This document shows positions 62,602 to 64,000 of a stretch of 64,000 nucleotides of DNA, in pieces (position 1 is the stretch's first letter; every line of letters begins with the position of its first letter). The position numbers and the translations under genes are program-made. This stretch comes from Klebsiella spallanzanii (lineage in GTDB: Bacteria > Pseudomonadota > Gammaproteobacteria > Enterobacterales > Enterobacteriaceae): NCBI RefSeq assembly GCF_902158555.1, contig NZ_CABGGS010000005.1, forward strand, positions 124,001 to 188,000. Direction: 5' to 3'. The notes below the pieces were generated by a model. That model saw only the letters and a program-made list of their open reading frames with translations, ran no database searches and was not told where the DNA came from.

Positions 62602-63756
62602 ATGAGTGAATTTTTGCTGAAACCCCGGATCCGCTTTGGTCAGGACGCGCTTGCCATCCTGAACGAGCTGCCCGCCCGCAACGTGCTGCTGGTCACCGAC
62701 CAGGCAATGGTCAAATTTGGCCTCGCCGATTGCGTTACGCAGATCCTCAATGCGCGCGGCATCGCCTTCCAGGTCTGGGACGACGTGGTCGCCGACCCGG
62801 ATATCGCCACCGTAGTACGCGGTATGAAGCGGATGGATAACAGCTATCCGGATCTGGTTATCGCGCTGGGCGGCGGTTCGGTGATTGATGCAGCCAAAGC
62901 GGTTATTTTCGCCCTGGCGCAAACCCGTCCGGACGCTCACCGCAAACCGCCTTGCTTCGTGGCGATCCCCACGACCAGCGGCACCGGTTCGGAAGTCACC
63001 GCCTTTTCGGTGGTGAAGGCCCATGCCGAGAAGCTGGTGCTGGTGGACCCGTCACTGCTGCCGGATATCGCCATTCTCGACCCGGCGCTGGTGGCCTCGG
63101 TGCCGCCGGCGATCACCGCCGATACCGGAATGGACGTGCTGTGCCATGCGCTGGAGGCTTATGTCTCCCGCGCCGCCAGCGACTTTTCCGATGCTTTAGC
63201 GGAAAAAGTGGTGCAGCAGGTATTTCGCTATCTGCCGACCTGCTGGCGCAACGGTCATGACCTGCTGGCGCGGGAAAAAATGCACAACGCCTCCTGCATG
63301 GCGGGCATGGCCTTCACCAACGCATCACTCGGCATCACCCACAGCCTGGCCCATGCGCTCGGCGGCGTGTTCCGCGTACCGCATGGTCGCGCCAATGCCC
63401 TGCTGATGGCGGAAGTGGTGGCCTGGAATGCGGATTATCAAGGGCAGTGCGATACCGATGCCGCCCGCAAATACGCCCGATTAGCCCATCTGCTGGACCT
63501 GCCTGCGACCACGACCCGCCAGGGCGTCGCTAGCCTGCTGGTCGCCATTCAGGCGCTGAAAGACGAAATGACCATGCCATCCGGCATTCGCGATACCGGC
63601 GTCGATGCTGGTGATTTCGAACAGCGGCTGGCAGAGATGGTCGGCCAGGCGCTACGCGACAGCTGTACCCCGACGAACCCACGCGCGCCGGACGCTCACG
63701 CACTTACCGAACTCTATCGCCGGGCATGGACCGGCAACGCCGTTCAGGGCCACTGA
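62602..63756 (+). CDS. cutO: Iron-dependent alcohol dehydrogenase of the choline microcompartment
   Basis: 384 residues. NAD-binding GGGSVIDAAK (residues 91-100), TTSGTGSE (124-131), and iron ligands D178, H182, H247 and H261 (spacing as in FucO). It reduces acetaldehyde to ethanol and recycles the NAD+ used by the aldehyde dehydrogenase inside the shell. Fifteen bases after the vertex gene, 25 before cutC. Confidence 0.93.
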   Translation: MSEFLLKPRIRFGQDALAILNELPARNVLLVTDQAMVKFGLADCVTQILNARGIAFQVWDDVVADPDIATVVRGMKRMDNSYPDLVIALGGGSVIDAAKAVIFALAQTRPDAHRKPPCFVAIPTTSGTGSEVTAFSVVKAHAEKLVLVDPSLLPDIAILDPALVASVPPAITADTGMDVLCHALEAYVSRAASDFSDALAEKVVQQVFRYLPTCWRNGHDLLAREKMHNASCMAGMAFTNASLGITHSLAHALGGVFRVPHGRANALLMAEVVAWNADYQGQCDTDAARKYARLAHLLDLPATTTRQGVASLLVAIQALKDEMTMPSGIRDTGVDAGDFEQRLAEMVGQALRDSCTPTNPRAPDAHALTELYRRAWTGNAVQGH

Positions 63757-63781
63757 TAACAAGATTTGGAGAACCTTACCC

Positions 63782-64000
63782 ATGGCACACTACAGCTTAA
63801 CGCCGCGCGTCAAAGTGTTGGCAGAACGTTTACTCTCACAAAAAAGCACCCTGTGCACCGAACATGCCACCACGCTGAACGCCCTTGATGGCGACATCGC
63901 GGGCGTTCCCGCCGCCGTCAAACCGGCGCGCCGCTTCTATGAACTGATGCGCCAGCTGCCGCTGTGCATCAGCGCCGATGAATTGATTGTCGGCAACCAG
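63782..64000 (+). CDS. cutC: Choline trimethylamine-lyase CutC (N-terminal part, runs off window)
   Basis: The first 73 residues are visible (MAHYSLTPRVKVLAERLLSQ...), ending at ADELIVGNQ. This is the start of a pyruvate-formate-lyase-type domain of glycyl radical enzymes. With three BMC-H genes, an acylating aldehyde dehydrogenase, a vertex protein and an alcohol dehydrogenase just upstream, choline trimethylamine-lyase of the GRM2 type is the best identity: it cleaves choline to trimethylamine and acetaldehyde. The radical glycine and catalytic Cys/Glu lie beyond the edge, so a different glycyl radical diol dehydratase is not formally excluded. Confidence 0.8.
   Translation, partial: MAHYSLTPRVKVLAERLLSQKSTLCTEHATTLNALDGDIAGVPAAVKPARRFYELMRQLPLCISADELIVGNQ

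Noticed and set aside
63782..64000. Glycyl radical propanediol dehydratase instead of CutC
   Set aside because: Gene order (three BMC-H, aldehyde dehydrogenase, vertex protein, alcohol dehydrogenase, then the glycyl radical enzyme) is that of GRM2 choline clusters; the partial sequence alone cannot exclude it, so confidence was lowered rather than the call changed.

Overview
The window is chromosomal DNA of a gamma-proteobacterium of the family Enterobacteriaceae. Protein after protein matches E. coli families (Hpa, BtsT, YjiA/X/N/M/L/S/R, MdtM, SymE, YegI/PphC/YegL). REP and ERIC elements typical of enterobacteria sit between genes. An intrinsic-type fosA beside yjiR/yjiS, a separate hpaG1/hpaG2 pair and a GRM2-type choline (cut) cluster suggest the Klebsiella/Raoultella/Enterobacter group rather than E. 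coli. The genus is an inference.

Layout. (1) 1-3815: a catabolic set for N-acyl-D-amino acids: sodium:solute symporter (cut by the window edge), RidA-like protein and D-aminoacylase on the minus strand, with a DSD1-like PLP deaminase divergent. (2) 3940-15344: the complete 4-hydroxyphenylacetate pathway, hpaR | hpaG1 G2 E D F H I X A B C, with two matching HpaR operators and a CRP site before hpaG1. (3) 15423-19082: btsT-yjiX-yjiA, preceded by a perfect CRP site and three phased BtsR-type repeats. (4) 19275-25771: a semialdehyde dehydrogenase, an rpn-type nuclease remnant, an AraC regulator with a LysE exporter, yjiN and mdtM. (5) 25784-30494: the IbrB/IbrA pair, then a perfect CRP palindrome, a DUF2164 gene and yjiM-yjiL-DUF3343. 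(6) 30481-36174: a four-gene chaperone-usher fimbrial operon with its own winged-helix regulator. (7) 36729-39321: a MarR / HlyD / DUF2955 efflux operon whose HlyD gene carries an in-frame amber codon. (8) 39553-51290: yjiS, yjiR, an AT-rich membrane protein gene, a type I restriction-modification system (hsdRMS), symE with its SymR antisense RNA and LexA box, a GmrSD-like DUF262 protein, and an orphan BrnA antitoxin with a truncated brnT. This corresponds to the E. coli 'immigration control region'. (9) 51438-53632: fosA, its LysR neighbour and a quinone reductase. (10) 53685-57905: a VWA/PP2C/kinase triad (YegL-PphC-YegI) and a TetR gene with a perfect operator palindrome. (11) 58051-64000: a CadC-like membrane regulator with FidL partner, then the choline microcompartment operon (three BMC-H proteins, aldehyde dehydrogenase, BMC vertex protein, Fe-alcohol dehydrogenase, start of cutC).

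No tRNA, rRNA, CRISPR array, integrase or complete insertion sequence was seen. The best candidates for less-described biology are the VWA/PP2C/kinase triad beside a defence island, the IbrA/IbrB pair sharing an intergenic region with a perfect CRP palindrome, the YjiM/YjiL/DUF3343 group, and the unknown membrane protein upstream of hsdR.
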